A DNA stretch of 64,000 bases from Tubiluchus corallicola (GCA_030141605.1 JAQGDQ010000709.1:7501-71500), one strand, 5' to 3'. Shown: positions 48,564 through 61,525, numbered from the stretch's first letter. The notes: generated from the letters alone by a model not told the origin. Numbers and translations: made by a program.

Positions 48564-51500
48564 GTAAGTCATTAGTTTGTGGCTGGTGTTTCGCTTTTAT
48601 ATGAAAGAGGCAATTTTTGTTAAGAAAGAGGAAGTTTTATTTTTCATTGTCGTATTTCAAATTCAGTTATTTTTTTCCAAAAAAACTTCTAAAGCCTCAG
48701 GAATGTTTAAAACTGAATCGTGAAATATTTAAGTTCAGTTCACATCAAAGTTTATTTCAAACTGGTTTTCAATGCACATTTGTTTTTTAAGTTTTTGTTT
48801 CGCATTACTAAATTATCGTATAATTATTTATTATCGGACAGTCTCTTTTTTGTGTGGCATGAGTGTATGTTCTGATAACTATGGTATAAGCAGCAATCAT
48901 TATACTTGTACATGATACTCAGTTGTTAATATGCTGATTTGATGGAAAATACGATACTTTTTAACCTCCAATACGATAATCAGCAGTTTACAAAATGGCA
49001 ACCCCAGCCTTACACAAAGACATGGCTACATTCTTGCTAAGACAACAATGTTATAATGACTGTTGCGTTTTACATTTTAACTTAAAATATATATAATACG
49101 TAAAAGACATAATATCACTGTGCCAGGTAATATGAACGCCAAAAAAATTATAAAATTCTCGGCATTGCGTGCAATAAAAAATTACCTGGGCGATTAAATG
49201 GAAACAAGTATTTTTATTGTCGGTCCAGGAAAAAGCTGCAATTTGTTACAGATGTTGTATCTGTTTCATTTTTATCCTCTGCATAAATTTATCCCACACT
49301 TTCTATGTGAGAGTTGCCAATGGGAATAGTCATTTTTAAATTGAATCTCACTGGTCATCAGAGAATGCTATCATCTTTTTATCCCCTTAACTAGGTGCTG
49401 ACAACCCCTTAATTAGGCATTGTTTTGGGTCATATTTGTGTTTGTTGTGGTAAAACAGATTCCTAATATTTGTCGCCTCACTCAGCTGTATCTTGAAGAG
49501 ATTTTTTTGAATTTGAAAGTGGAAATGGCACTTTGATGAATAATATTAACATTTTGGGCGTACGCCTCAAAAGAATATTGGAAATCAATGATTGAATATC
49601 GTTGCAGGTACAAATGTTTTCATTACCGCTTCTCAAGGTAATATATGCATTAGAAGCCACAATATATTAGACTGTAGTTCAACAAGCTAGACTACTTTTT
49701 CTACTCTGACATTGTATAGGTGGAACTTGTTATGTACACACGTCTCTGTTACCTTTAAAATTTGACTTATAATTATACTGCTACCTTTTACTGACATTCT
49801 GGCTTTTTCTCGACTCAATATTGGATCAACAATGTATGTATGCATTTTAGCTTTTTAGTGTAACATAGTAATCTGTAGCACTTATTTTCTAGCACTTATT
49901 TCAGTAGTTTTGTAGAGGTAGTAATTGTAGACTACAGAAAATTTGTATTTTTGCAGAATAAACTAACATAGATATGGGAACGCAACTTTGGTTTGAGCGT
50001 ATATATTACAAATATCGTCATTAGTTGGGGTACAAACCATTTTTATTAACAAAATGCAGTGGGGCGTAAACAATAGAGCTAACATGGCTACACTTCAAAA
50101 TCTGAAGGGTCGTGTTTGTCCTAAATTTCTTCAAATTAAATGCAAGAAGAAATCTTGTTAAAACAACTTTTTGCCTGATCCTTAAAAGCAGAACTTGTAC
50201 GAGGATATGACACCTGCTTTGAAAATCTTGGCAGGCTTAATAGTAACCAAACCAAAACTCAGCAGTGTATGTCTGACTCAAAATTTCCAATTCAAAATCT
50301 GCGCTCTGCTGCCACATTTGAGAAAGTCTTGGCTTTGCTTGGCCAACATCAAAATCAGCACAAACATGCATTCATCAGGGTCATTTTTTTATTTATTATT
50401 ATTATCACCATTCAGTACAATATAATGACATTAAGCACACAGTGACATCAAAATTATTACATCATACTGTATTAAATTGTTGTTTCATACACTATTGTTA
50501 TCATAAAAGAATAATTGTACTGCAGTGGGCTAGAGAAGCAAAGGCTTGTATAAGCCCACTGTCATGTGAACTTGATAATGGATAGTGAACAAAAAAAGAA
50601 CTGGGAGAAAGGTTAGATCACACAGGAAGGGTAGAAGGATGTGTTAGTGGAAATGGTAGGAAGAAAATGGCCTGTTGGAAACTGGTACAGAGTTTGTAGG
50701 ATCTGTGATGTGCTCTGTGATTTAGTGGGCTGGCACTTTTGATTTGCCAAATACTTCAGTTGTATCCTTGCAAAAGAATTCCCCACCTATTACTGTATGG
50801 GCTCAATTGACGTTTTGTTAATCCCTTCTTTGTCGTGCATTTCATTTAGTTGTTCACGACTACAGCTAGATTTGTTTCCACTTTACCTCGGTTTGTTTCA
50901 TTCTTTTCATATGTGCCATGAGCTACTTAAGAGCAAGGAAGCTGAGTATTGAAGTTTGTTTCTTCATTTTGTGCTCTGTCGATTATCATCCACATTTGAA
51001 GATGTCAACCTTGATGCTTCTACTACAAGTTTTTTAATTTCATGCAGTGAAGTTTCAAACTTTGAACTTTTTTCTGCAAGTTACTCTTCTACTCTTGTAT
51101 AGATATATCTTTTCTGCTGACCTTCTCATTTTCACGCCTCTCCTGACACTGTAAGGTTGTGAAGATTGCAACTAAATAGAGACCTGTGCACTGATTAAGA
51201 AACAACAGTTAGAGGCCAGTCAAAGGCTATCTGGGACTGACTGATATTAATTGCAGTCTTGATCAGTACTATTATCCAATCTTTTTTCCTCCTGATTCCA
51301 ACAGAAATGATTAGAATTATTGTGTTCACAACCCTATTTTAATGCATGTACTTTTAACTTCATTGAAACCGGGTTACAAATGCACGGTTTCATTTTGATT
51401 ATTTTTTCCTGAAATCAGAAGGAAAAAACACTGGATATTGGTACTGATCAATCAAATGTTCTGATCTGATCTCAGACCTTTTCCCAATGGCAGTCAGTTT

Positions 51501-52114
51501 CAGATGCCTCCTGGATAAAAATTGACAGATTGATTAAAAAATTTTCCTGTTTTTGTACATCCAAGAACGTCCCAAGTAATTACCCTACAACATTCACCCG
51601 TATTTGGACAAACATACTTTTGGAGTTGAAAAAGAGTGTGACAGACAGACTGATTGATTGAAATGTCCCAAAATAATACAAAGTTTTATATATGTATAAA
51701 TTTATAATAAAGCCTTTGTATAAGATTTGTGTAAAATTTGTTATTTCTACAACTATAGACACATCTCCAGAAAAACAAGTGAATTATAAGAGATTTAAAA
51801 TGCAGTAGAAAAAGTTAATGGTTCTTAGGTCTTATAAACTTGGAGCAGTACAAATAAAATACTGAGATGATTAAACAGTATCCAAATTAGGAAGAGAAAT
51901 ATATAGTATAGTTGGTAAGTTTCTAAAATCGCAATTTCAATTGTCAAAGTTGCATGGGGGCAATTGACAATGCTTGACGATTTGGCAAACTCGAAATGGT
52001 CTACTGTATATCTTAAATGCCAGGCATAGGCAAAGAGAGATTGCTAGCTTTGTAATATAGAACTGTAGTTTAAAAGTGTGTCGCTCAAGGGCTGTATCTG
52101 TCAGACAGTCAAAT

Positions 52115-53456
52115 GGAATTTTGTACTAGAACATAGCACCCATTGTTTGCTATACAACAGGCTATAAAACTTGTATTAGAACATAGTGCCCATTCCTTGC
52201 CATATAACAGACCGTAGAACTTGTTACTAGAACATAGTATCCATTGTTTGCCATACAACAGACCATGGAACTTGTACTAGAACATAGCGTCCATTTTTTG
52301 CCATACAACAGACTGTAGAACTTGTTGCTAGAACATAACGGCCATTTTTTTCCTTACAACAGACCATAGAACTTGTTACTAGAACATAGCGTCCATTGTT
52401 TGCCATACAACAGACCATAGAACTTGTATTAGAACATAGCGCCCATTCTTTGCCATATAACAGATCATAGAACTTGTATTAGAACATAGCACTCATTGTT
52501 TCCCATAAAACAGACCATAGAACTTGTATTACAACATGGCACCCATTGTTTGCCATCAAACAGACCATAGAACTTGTTACTAGAACATAGCATTCATTGT
52601 TTGCCATACAACAGACCATGGAACTTGTACTAGAACATAGCGTCCATTTTTGCCATACAACAGGCTATAAAACTTGTGTTAGAACATAGTGCCCATTCCT
52701 TGCCATATAACAGACCGTGGAACCTGTTACTAGAACATAGTATCAATTGTTTGCCATACAACAGACCATGGAACTTGTACTAGAACATAGCGTTCATTTT
52801 TGCCATACAACAGACTGTAGAACTTGTTGCTAGAACATAACGGCCATTGTTTGCCATACAACAGACTGTAGAACTTGTTGCTAGAACATAGCGTCCATTG
52901 TTTGCCATACAACAGACCATAGAACTTGTATTAGAACATAGCGCCCATTCTTTGCCATATAACACATCATAGAACTTGTATTAGAACATAGCACTCATTG
53001 TTTCCCATACAACAGACCATAGAACTTGTATTACAACATGGCACCCATTGTTTGCCATACAACAGACCATAGAACTTGTTACTAGAACATAGCGTCCTTT
53101 GTTTGCCATATAACAGACCATAGAACTTGTATTAGAACATAGCACTCATTGTCTCCCATAAAACAGATCATAGAACGTGTTACTAGAACATAGCGCCCAT
53201 TGTTTGCCATACAACAGACAATAGAACTTGTTACTAGAACATAGCGCTCATTGTTTCCCATACAATAGGCCATACAACTTGTATTAGAACATAGCGCCCA
53301 TTGTTTGCCATACAACAGACAATAGAACTTGTACTAGAACGTAGCGGCCATTGTTTGCCATACAGCAGACCACAGAACTTCTATTACAACATGGCATCCA
53401 TTGTTTGCCATACAACAGACCATAAAAGTTGTATTAGAACATGGCTGCCCATTGTT
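52115..53456 (+). repeat. 50-51-bp minisatellite, about 26 units
   Basis: The unit contains TAGAACATAGCGCCCATTG, TTTGCCATACAACAGACCA and TAGAACTTGT. Units differ by a few substitutions and by ATTAG versus TTACTAG. A higher-order repeat of about 503 bp is visible: the pattern starting TAGTGCCCATTCCTTG at about 52185 recurs at about 52688, and the following variant units recur in the same order. Open frames in several phases are artefacts of the period. Confidence 0.97.
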
Positions 53457-54524
53457 ACTGCGCTTTTTGCGTGAGGCTAGTGATCTTTATCTCTGCAGGT
53501 GAATGGTTTTTAACTCTATGATTGTACCTGTTACTCTGCATTTGGTCATTTAATGAGCCTCACGTGGTGTATTCCATGCAATGATTGGTTCATAAAACAT
53601 AAATTATTTGCTATAACATTCCCGCAAAGCTGCCATTATGCCAAGTTGCTTTTCATTTGAAGATTCCATTCCATTATAATCTTGAGTAAACTACGCCAAA
53701 ATGTGCTCAGTGATACTTGGTATGTTGCAAGCAGGTATCTGACACTATCTAGGTCTAGTCATTGTATTAATTACGATCATGGCTAGACTGGCATCTGTCG
53801 CATTTTGACACAGTAGAAACCGGAAGCCACCATTGAGTTGCAGTGCCTATCTAATTCCAACGTTTGTGGCAACACCAGTGTCATGCTCGTTATCAAGACA
53901 TTGCCCTAAAAACATATCTCGAACCACCAATGGAATACAGAGCGAGTAGGTCTATTGAATCCTGACAGTTACAAGCTATTCACTTACTAATGTGGCTTCA
54001 TGTGGCTCAACTTTAGACATAAAACTGACTATTAAACTATTCGACCTACTTCATAAGGATAATCTTCAAGGATAAGATATTGAACTGGTAGACATGCCTT
54101 AGTCATGTTGGGCCATCCATGCAGCCTCTCGAGAATGGATAAATAATCAGAAACAGTGTCGCTCAGTAGCGATTTTCGCGGTGGCCACCTATCCAGTTAC
54201 TTGCAGGTCCACTATAGCTAAACTTCTGTCTAATTTTTTTGGCTGTCACCCATCTATAGCTACCATCATGACTCACTGTTGCTTAACTTCCCTTACTAAG
54301 CACTCGCTGTGACATCTGAGTTATTCTTCAGCCGAAGCTAAACTATTAGCGTGACAAGTATTGGCCACCTGCAATGAAATTTACATTCAAAATTGCACAA
54401 AGTTGGTAATGACTTCTAATAGGTGCATTCTTTCAGAGCTGTCCGCTTTTACATGAGTTGAATGATTGCCCGAGTGTCACCTAACCCACGAGACAACCTG
54501 CACTATAGGGGATTATCGTATTTT

Positions 54525-55555
54525 TGAGAAGGATTTTAGTGAGCGAATTATTACCACAGAAAAGTTATTTCGTGTTCGAGTGGCTAGTTCTTCGTTGTCA
54601 CGTGCCATTTGGCCATTCGCTAGTTAGATGGGCACTAGCACTTGCGTCTTGGAAATGCGTTGCACAAAAACAGGTGCTGTGCCTCTCAGTAATTTTTATA
54701 ACTACAGTCTCAGCAAACTTAAAGTAGCTCACAATATTTCAAAACGCAAACTTTTCAACTACCCATATGATTATAGTTCCAGGACCATTTCAGTAGACCA
54801 CGACATTTTATACTTTGATGTAATACATAGGAAAACTGCATACAGTCTATACAGTAGAGTAAAGCAAAGCTCAAATGTTCTTATAAAGGCATTGTATAAC
54901 AGTGACGCATTTTACACTTCAGACATAAGAGAGGAAAGTGTTAGGTAGAAATTATGAGTGACGATTCAGGCTGGACGTATGATATTGTATATTGTATATA
55001 TATTGTACTATTGTACTATTGTATATATATATATATATTGTATAGTGTATATTGTATAATGTATATATATTGTACTATTGTATATATATTGTACTATTAT
55101 TTTATTTATTTAGGTATTAATTTGCATGTGTTGAGAGGAGGGGTTATAATTATTGTATGTCTTGTAAGTATTGTATGTTATGTATTCTATGAACCTAGTT
55201 CGAAATAAAGAGTTAAATCAAATCAGTTTAGATGTGTTCTGTTGTGACGTAGTGTGCGAGTTCGAGAGGTTATGCGTGAGCACAGCAGTAAACTTGAATT
55301 TTATACTTCAAATTTGCCGAGTTTTTGCGTATAACACCGAATGTTGTAGAGTACGGCCGTACCACCATTTTTACTTTCTGAAACACGTGCAACACCCACA
55401 TGGAAAGTGTGTGATGTCGGAGATGCTGTTCATCTGTAATGTCACCATTAATTGAGTTTCTAATCTGTTATTGAATTAACAGAAATACTGTAGCTTTAAT
55501 ATTATAGGTGTTAAAATGGTGTAGGATATGAAAAATCACCCTGTTTTCCTTTAAA
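54525..55555 (-). repeat. interspersed family X, copy E, interrupted
   Basis: Family X in reverse: 54525-54690 and 55228-55555 align with consecutive parts of copy B. The gap (about 54691-55227) is a LINE insertion. The 3' end of the family is truncated here. Confidence 0.7.
54691..55227 (+). mobile_element. 5'-truncated LINE inserted into family X
   Basis: The frame from about 54690 to the stop at 54948 reads SNFYNYSLSKLKVAHNISKR, then VIHRKTAYSLYSRVKQSSNV and LIKALYNSD. This resembles the KLRVAYNNALR...R..S..SRL..S.N.L...L C-terminal part of non-LTR reverse-transcriptase proteins. A 3' UTR rich in TATTGTATATATATTGT and a tail GAAATAAAGAGTTAAATC follow. Insertion in the middle of an older repeat fixes both of its edges. 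Confidence 0.7.
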
Positions 55556-56419
55556 CGTTGCTCGCATACATCATGTGCTTGGTAGTTGCAAGCTATTCCT
55601 ATTTGAGTATTCCTATTTGAATTGATGTTTTAAACGTTTTGACTAGGACATTTTTTTGCAAACTGAAACTTCAGGAGGTTGCTCCCAAATTCTGACATCC
55701 CTTTCGATTCTCATGAGCCTGGAAAATTTGTTTAGGATCGTTTGATCAGTTCTTAGTGACCGAAACTGCGGTCAAGTTGTGAGAGTGATGGCGTTTGACA
55801 ACAATGCACAGTGGTGGGTGACCAAGGAGACGTCCATGCGCCATGCAGTTCCGCCCCCTTGCGGTGGCATCTTGAACTGGTTGTAAGTGACAGGCGCAGC
55901 AGGCAATAACTGACAGGTTATTTGTGCAGTAGTGGCATGATATGTCAGCTAGTTGTCATGCAGCAATTTGCCTCCTAGTCAGCGGTTGTCAGGAGAGATT
56001 TAAGTGCGCTGAAAGGTGCTCACACTGTGCGTCTGTCAAACGGAATCTCGCGAATTCACGCGAGAAATGCCGCAGATTCTCGAGAGCTTAGGTGGAACTT
56101 CATCTGGACAGCCTGCAACTTGAGTTAGTTTTGAAAACGAGGTCGTTGATTTGTGGAATAGTAAATAAACCTAGTTTAAGTTAACATGTGTTTTATCCCC
56201 AACTTAAGCATTTCTTTTTTCATACAAACCTCTTCAAACGCGACCAATGACCACTCAGGACAGGGGTCTATAATGTCACATAAATGCACGAAAGCAATAC
56301 TGAATTAAAAATTCTGAAAAAGTTTTGCACCTCCCCTGGCCTCGAACTGCAGGCCTTCTGTAGAAAAACGAAGTAGTAAACTTACAGTCCAGAACAGGAA
56401 ATTCATAAGTTTATGTACT

Positions 56420-56600
56420 AGTGATAGAATGTCTCTGTTGACGTTTTTTGGATGAAGTTGTAGTTATCAAAGGGCACAATTTTCTGGTAGAGAATTCCAC
56501 AGATAAGAAGTCCGATGAAAACAGGATTAGTATTTTTTCTTAATTATTACGATTCTGTGGTTCCCTTTGTGTGAGTAAAATCTTTCTCTCATCCTTTTGT
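56420..56600 (-). mobile_element. decayed LINE ORF2 C-terminal fragment
   Basis: The minus strand reads FHRTSYLWNSLPENCAL, then stops. LWNSLP is the hallmark near the C-terminus of CR1/Jockey-like ORF2. Frame breaks on both sides show it is dead. Confidence 0.55.
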
Positions 56601-57330
56601 CTTTTTGTCCACAATATTTCGTGCAAGCACATGCACCAGGCAAGAAGCATTTTGCTTTTTGATAAGTTTTCAAAATAGATTAAGCATTATTACCAATTCC
56701 ATGTAATTTTTCATTCATTTTTTATTGCAAAATAAGCAAAACACAGTTGCCAGACACGCATTTCCCTTCTGTCTGACTCCTATAATCCGAGCACGAGTTA
56801 CTGTGGTTTTTTTCAACTATATATTGTAATTATTTGAACTCGCATTTTATTTTAAATCCTGGGCTTTGTGAAATTATCGTCCAAACACCTGAACTGGATA
56901 GAATAATATTTACAGTGGTTGTTGCCAGGTGTTTATTTACTCCTAATCTCTGGCCAGAGAAAACAGTATTTCCACACTAGCTTTTATAATTTGCCCATCG
57001 TAAGCCGGGAATTATTACGCGCGGATGAATTCTAGTCGAAAAAGTCGCTAGTTTTTAAACAATTGCGTTCTATAGTCGGTTTCTGGCTAATCGAAAGTTA
57101 AATATTATTGCTAGCGGCCGATGACTGCGTAGCCGTGAATGGAGCGATTAATATTTTTCTGTTAAAGTTTGGCTATGCGTTACCGCATGGATGGTGTCTT
57201 GGTTTAGCAGTTTAGATGCGAAATTGTGAATAGATCTAGCAGTTTCTGCTTGTCTTTGTTAGTTCCTTATTCTTAGAAAAGCTACCATTTGCCAGTTTTC
57301 ACAGATTAGCTGAATTTTGCTCGTTATTAA

Positions 57331-57791
57331 CCCTTTCAGTCCCAAATTGTTTTTTAATAAGAAAAAATATTTTGGCTTGGTACTTTTGTGTTCAGTATGT
57401 CCATCTTGTTTACACATAATAATTATTTTTTTCTACCTGTGTCCGCGTGCTGAATATAGCCTGTATCCCACGGGATACATTGGGATTCAATGGAAGCATA
57501 AAATGTGCTTCATTTTGCAACTGCTGATAATTTTTTAAAGTATTTAAGACATTTAGTGTGCACGCTATGCTGATCGGTACAAAGTCGTCTCTAAACTACT
57601 GTACCTTGCGCAGTTTTTTATGCTATGTAGATTTTCTAGTTTGCCATTTTATCACCATTTTTAGTCTATTGTTATTGGCTTAAATCAAAATAACTATTAA
57701 CAGATCGAATAACTGTCAGTTTTAAAATTTTATTAATTTTAAAGGCAGAAAATATTCTCGTATCCCACGGGATGCAACGGGTATGAAAGGG
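57331..57791 (+). mobile_element. TTAA-flanked (piggyBac-like) non-autonomous element, intact
   Basis: The 461-bp element starts CCCTTTCAGTCCC and ends GGGTATGAAAGGG, with TTAA on both sides (57327-57330, 57792-57795). TTAA duplication with CCY-starting inverted ends is the piggyBac signature. Inside, the palindrome TATCCCACGGGATA occurs near each end (about 57468 and 57760). No transposase. A second copy is at 21941-22398. Confidence 0.85.
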
Positions 57792-57799
57792 TTAAAGCA

Positions 57800-58270
57800 A
57801 AACCGGACCCAATCTTAAACTGTGGGTCAAAACAATCTACTCTTTAAAATACTGAAAGGAAAAACACTATTTCTTCAAAATTGACTTACGTGACAGAATT
57901 GTTACCATACAAACATAATTTCACATTCGCGCCACTTTTTTCGCTGTTACATGAATTTCGCCTTTCGCTAGTTATATCTGCACTAGCGCCTGCATTTCAG
58001 AAACGCATTGTACAAAGACAGGTACTGTACTTCTCAATTCAAACGTGTTAGTTTGTGACGAACTGCTCACGTTCGACAGCTCATGCGTGAATTTGTATTT
58101 CAATTTCAATTTTTTGAATATTTTCAATTTCAATTTTCAATATTTGTATTTCACTTTTTATCTTAAAACTTGCCTAGTTTTAGTACAACACACTAAACAT
58201 CTTACAGTAGCACTGTACTTCAATTTTCACTTTTGCAAACACGTGGACTATTTTTTCTGTTGAAATTTAT
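57800..58270 (-). repeat. interspersed family X, copy F
   Basis: In reverse: AAACAATCTACTCTTTAAAA to GTTGAAATTTATGG. The 5' part of the family is missing. It directly follows the TTAA element. Confidence 0.65.
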
Positions 58271-58334
58271 GGTAGTGTGTGCTTGATTTCCAATGTTAAA
58301 CATTTATTCAACATATTTTTGACTTGTTGACTTT

Positions 58335-58480
58335 GACTACGTCATCATCATCGTCGTCGCCATCATCATCATCACCTTCATCATCACCACCAGTATCGTC
58401 TTCATTATTGTTATCGTCACTACTACCACTAGCACCACCATCATCATCATCACCATGATCTGCCATTGTCGTCGTCCATT
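58335..58480. repeat. (CAT/CAC)n-rich microsatellite
   Basis: Imperfect ATC/ACC/GTC trinucleotide array. The minus-strand poly-Asp frame over it is an artefact. Confidence 0.85.
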
Positions 58481-58790
58481 GTGCCCCCTCCCCCCATTTT
58501 TCATATTTGGTTTTTAATTGTCGCATTTTGGTGCTCAGATTTCCATTAGATTTGTTTTTAGTCATTTTATCCTTACGTTATTCAGATCAGGGGGGGATAA
58601 ATTTTAAAAGGCGGTGGCTTCTTCATAATAAAATTGCACTTTATTTGATGGCAGCGAATGTGATGATGACGACAGTTCTGTTCTAAAGGTGGAAAATTTA
58701 ATCATTGCTTTCATGGGATTGAGCTGACTGTCACTGCACTTGGCTACGTGAACATAATAAAAGACGTGAATAATGGCGTGCTTGATATGT

Positions 58791-58815
58791 ACAGGGTTAC
58801 CCAGAATGATTCCCT
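58791..58815 (+). mobile_element. possible mariner-like terminus
   Basis: GTACAGGGTTACCCAGAATG resembles TACAGGGTG-type ends. No partner end found. Confidence 0.2.
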
Positions 58816-59068
58816 CATCACCAGACTAACTCGGCGTTTATAAAGAGACTTACATATAGGTTTTGGCGCAGTAACTGTTTGTGGTGTGTTGAACTGTGTT
58901 TAAACGCTTTGATTTCTCGATATATACGTACCTCCACATATTTTCATCAAGAACATGCTTGTTGGTTTTAATAATTTTGGTAATTTTATTTTTATATGTC
59001 ATTTGTATCATTATTTTTATACATTATTTTTTTGTTAATGAGAAGCCAAGTTGAGTTTCTCCACCGCC

Positions 59069-59490
59069 GGCTATATCTTCTTCTTCTTCTTCCCAGCTTT
59101 TCCCTATGCGGGGTCGCCGTTGTGAATGAGTCTTCTCCACTCATTCTTGTTGTTGACCATCTCCTCATTTATGTTCTTCTCTGTAAGGTCTCCATTAATA
59201 CATTCAAACCATCTCTGCTTGGGTCGTCCTCTTCTTCTATTTCCCAGCACTTCCATTTCCATGACCTCCCTTCCCAGATGATTTTCACCGCCTCTTTTCA
59301 GGTGTCCATACCATCGCAATCTTGCCTCTTGTATCTTTTTCGAGGCTTCCACTACTTTTACTGTTCCTCGGATATTATCATTTCTAATTTTATCTCTTCT
59401 TGTTATTCCCACCATCCATCTCAACATCCTCATCTCCACCACATCTATTTTCTTCTCTTCGGCCTTCTTTAGAGGTGCTGCTTCCAGTCC
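59069..59490 (-). mobile_element. RTE-like LINE 3' end with (GAA)n tail and target duplication
   Basis: The minus-strand frame 59442-59104 reads MLRWMVGITRRDKIRN, EARLRWYGHLKRG and NRRRGRPKQRWFECI, followed closely by a stop. This is the well-known C-terminal block (RWxGHxxR...RGRPxxRW) of many non-LTR retrotransposon ORFs. After the stop the minus strand reads GGGAAAAGCTGGGAAGAAG, a short (GAA)n tail. CTATATC occurs at both edges (about 59070 and 59494), a likely target duplication. 5'-truncated, frame still open. Confidence 0.82.
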
Positions 59491-60835
59491 CGACTATATC
59501 AGCACCCTAAATCATTATAGCAGAATTAGCAAGCGCTTTTTACATGAAATAGACTTGACCTGTAAGCTTCACACGATACCCAGGGCCTTAAAATCCAAGT
59601 TACCATCGGCCAATGTTATTTTTAACACTGTCATACGCTTTCTTACACGTGCCATAATACACTATGGTCTTTATACATCCCTTTTTTCTTCAGTCATTCT
59701 GAAACATCAATGCGGGGTGCTTCCCATTCTAGTAATAACTGTTGAAAATCAACTTTTCAATGTTTTTGAAAACACTCTGTCACCTAGTCTTGATTATCTT
59801 ATTGACCCTTGCCAGGTAGCGTAATTCATAAGTTTCATTTGTTTTCACGTAACTTAAGTGATTTCTTTTCACTGTTTTTTAAGAGAAATTCGGGTTCGTC
59901 TTAACAGCATTATAGGCCCCCGGGCAAAGCATTGTCCTGGACCCCCTATCTACACAACCACTCACGGGAATAAGAATTATGCTGTACAGCAAAGAATAAT
60001 CAACATAAACATTTGAATAATATAAATGGTAAACCATACAAATAGAGATTATATTATTACAGGAATTATTTGGTATTAATCAAATGTTCAACACAAAGAT
60101 TTGTGAAATTTCTTCGCAGAAAGTTGCATTAAGTCAAATGTCTTCAGCATGTTATTTTTCCACACACATTAGTGAAAGCCAGTTCAAACGCAGCTGCCGC
60201 GTTGTGCCACAAACTGATTTTTTTACAGTTACGTCCTAAAGTCTTTATTTTTTTTTCATTGAATATGCACCACGTGGCCTCAAACCTCGCAGTGTCCAAA
60301 AACACCAAAAACTATGTAGAATGTTCACGCATTAATATAAACCCGTTTAATTTGCAAAACTTATACTGGTGGTAGCAAATGTACTTGCTTATATATTTGC
60401 GCACGTTCGATAACAGCTTGTCGTGTGTTGCCGCGTTGTGTGCATTTCGAATAATTGTTTGTGGTGTGTTATTTTGTTGTACGCACATTCAAAGTTTCCC
60501 AAGAGTTTAGAGCACAAATTCACCGATTTCATTGATCAAAAATAATTTCGCTACACTGTTTAATGTACAATTTAACGTGTCATCTGATAAATCAATAATT
60601 TTTAGCTCCAATTTAATTTTTAATGGAATTTAGAAATAGAATTCGTACAAACATAATTTGCTGGGATAGAAAATATCAGTTAATGTTTTTCAGTTGATGC
60701 TGTTTATTAAGCGTATGCATTTGAAATCAATCATTATTTTTAATTAGCTATGCGGCATGTGGTACGTGAACCTCCCAGTGTTGAAAAACAGTACAAGTAC
60801 CATCGTACATAGACAATTTGAAAAAGTTGCATGTG

Positions 60836-60838
<3 letters not shown>

Positions 60839-60875
<37 letters not shown>
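60839..60875. repeat. (TA)n array
   Basis: Pure TA dinucleotides. It forms the 3' tail of the minus-strand LINE that follows. Confidence 0.95.
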
Positions 60876-60879
<4 letters not shown>

Positions 60880-61285
60880 ATTTTTATTTGACATTAAAAT
60901 ACATTGATAATCACTGATAAAAACTTTACAGAGATGATCAATCAGTGTTAGTTAATAAAAACTTACACTGCTAAAGGCAAATGCGTCAGTGCAATCTAAA
61001 CTACTGTGCAGTAATGGAAAGTAACGACGAATAAAATCAAACATATTTACAACTATGCACAAAAAATGAAAAAAACTATGATTTAATTAATATGGCCGTG
61101 GATATATAAATTCTGAATTAGTGTGTATGTTGTCGTACTGGTGTGATGGCATTTCATATCTGGTTAATATTAGTGATTTTAATTTTGTTTTAAATGCTGA
61201 TAGGGACTTGATTTGTTTAACGTGTAATGGTAGAGAATTCCAGAGTAGAATTGCTTGTTTGATTACAGAGTTCGTTCCGTAGTAT
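60876..61285 (-). mobile_element. LINE ORF2 C-terminal fragment with (TA)n tail
   Basis: The minus-strand frame 61285-61087 reads NSVIKQAILLWNSLPLHVKQ, then IKSLSAFKTKLKSLIL and a stop, a classic LINE ORF2 ending. The 3' UTR runs to about 60876 (AATGTCAAATAAAAATTATT) and the (TA)n tail. The 5' part is lost. It lies antisense inside the BTB intron. Confidence 0.75.
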
Positions 61286-61444
61286 AATAAAAACCTATAT
61301 CATAAAAAACCTTCTCATAAAAAACTATGCCAATTATTTAATTTATTATTAAAATCCTAATGTCAAGATTATTGTTTATGATGGGACCAGCACACAAATA
61401 ATGAAATTTTGATATCAAATTTGAAAGACATGAAATGTGAATAA

Positions 61445-61525
61445 GTTACGATGCAACCTAGATTTGAACCAGTGACCTTCTGCTTACAGGGCAGATGCCT
61501 CAGATCACTTGGCCACTGTGTCTCA
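61445..61525 (-). mobile_element. tRNA-like SINE head
   Basis: The minus strand reads GTGGCCAAGTGATCTGAGGC, TGTAAGCAGAAGGTCACTGG and GGTTCAAATCTAGG. A-box- and B-box-like motifs are present at tRNA spacing. Same AAGCAGAAGGT motif as at 13.4 and 46.7 kb. Confidence 0.5.

Noticed and set aside
52115-53456. CRISPR array or repeat protein
   Set aside because: The 50-bp units are contiguous without unique spacers, the context is animal, and the frames are a by-product of the period with stops in longer runs.
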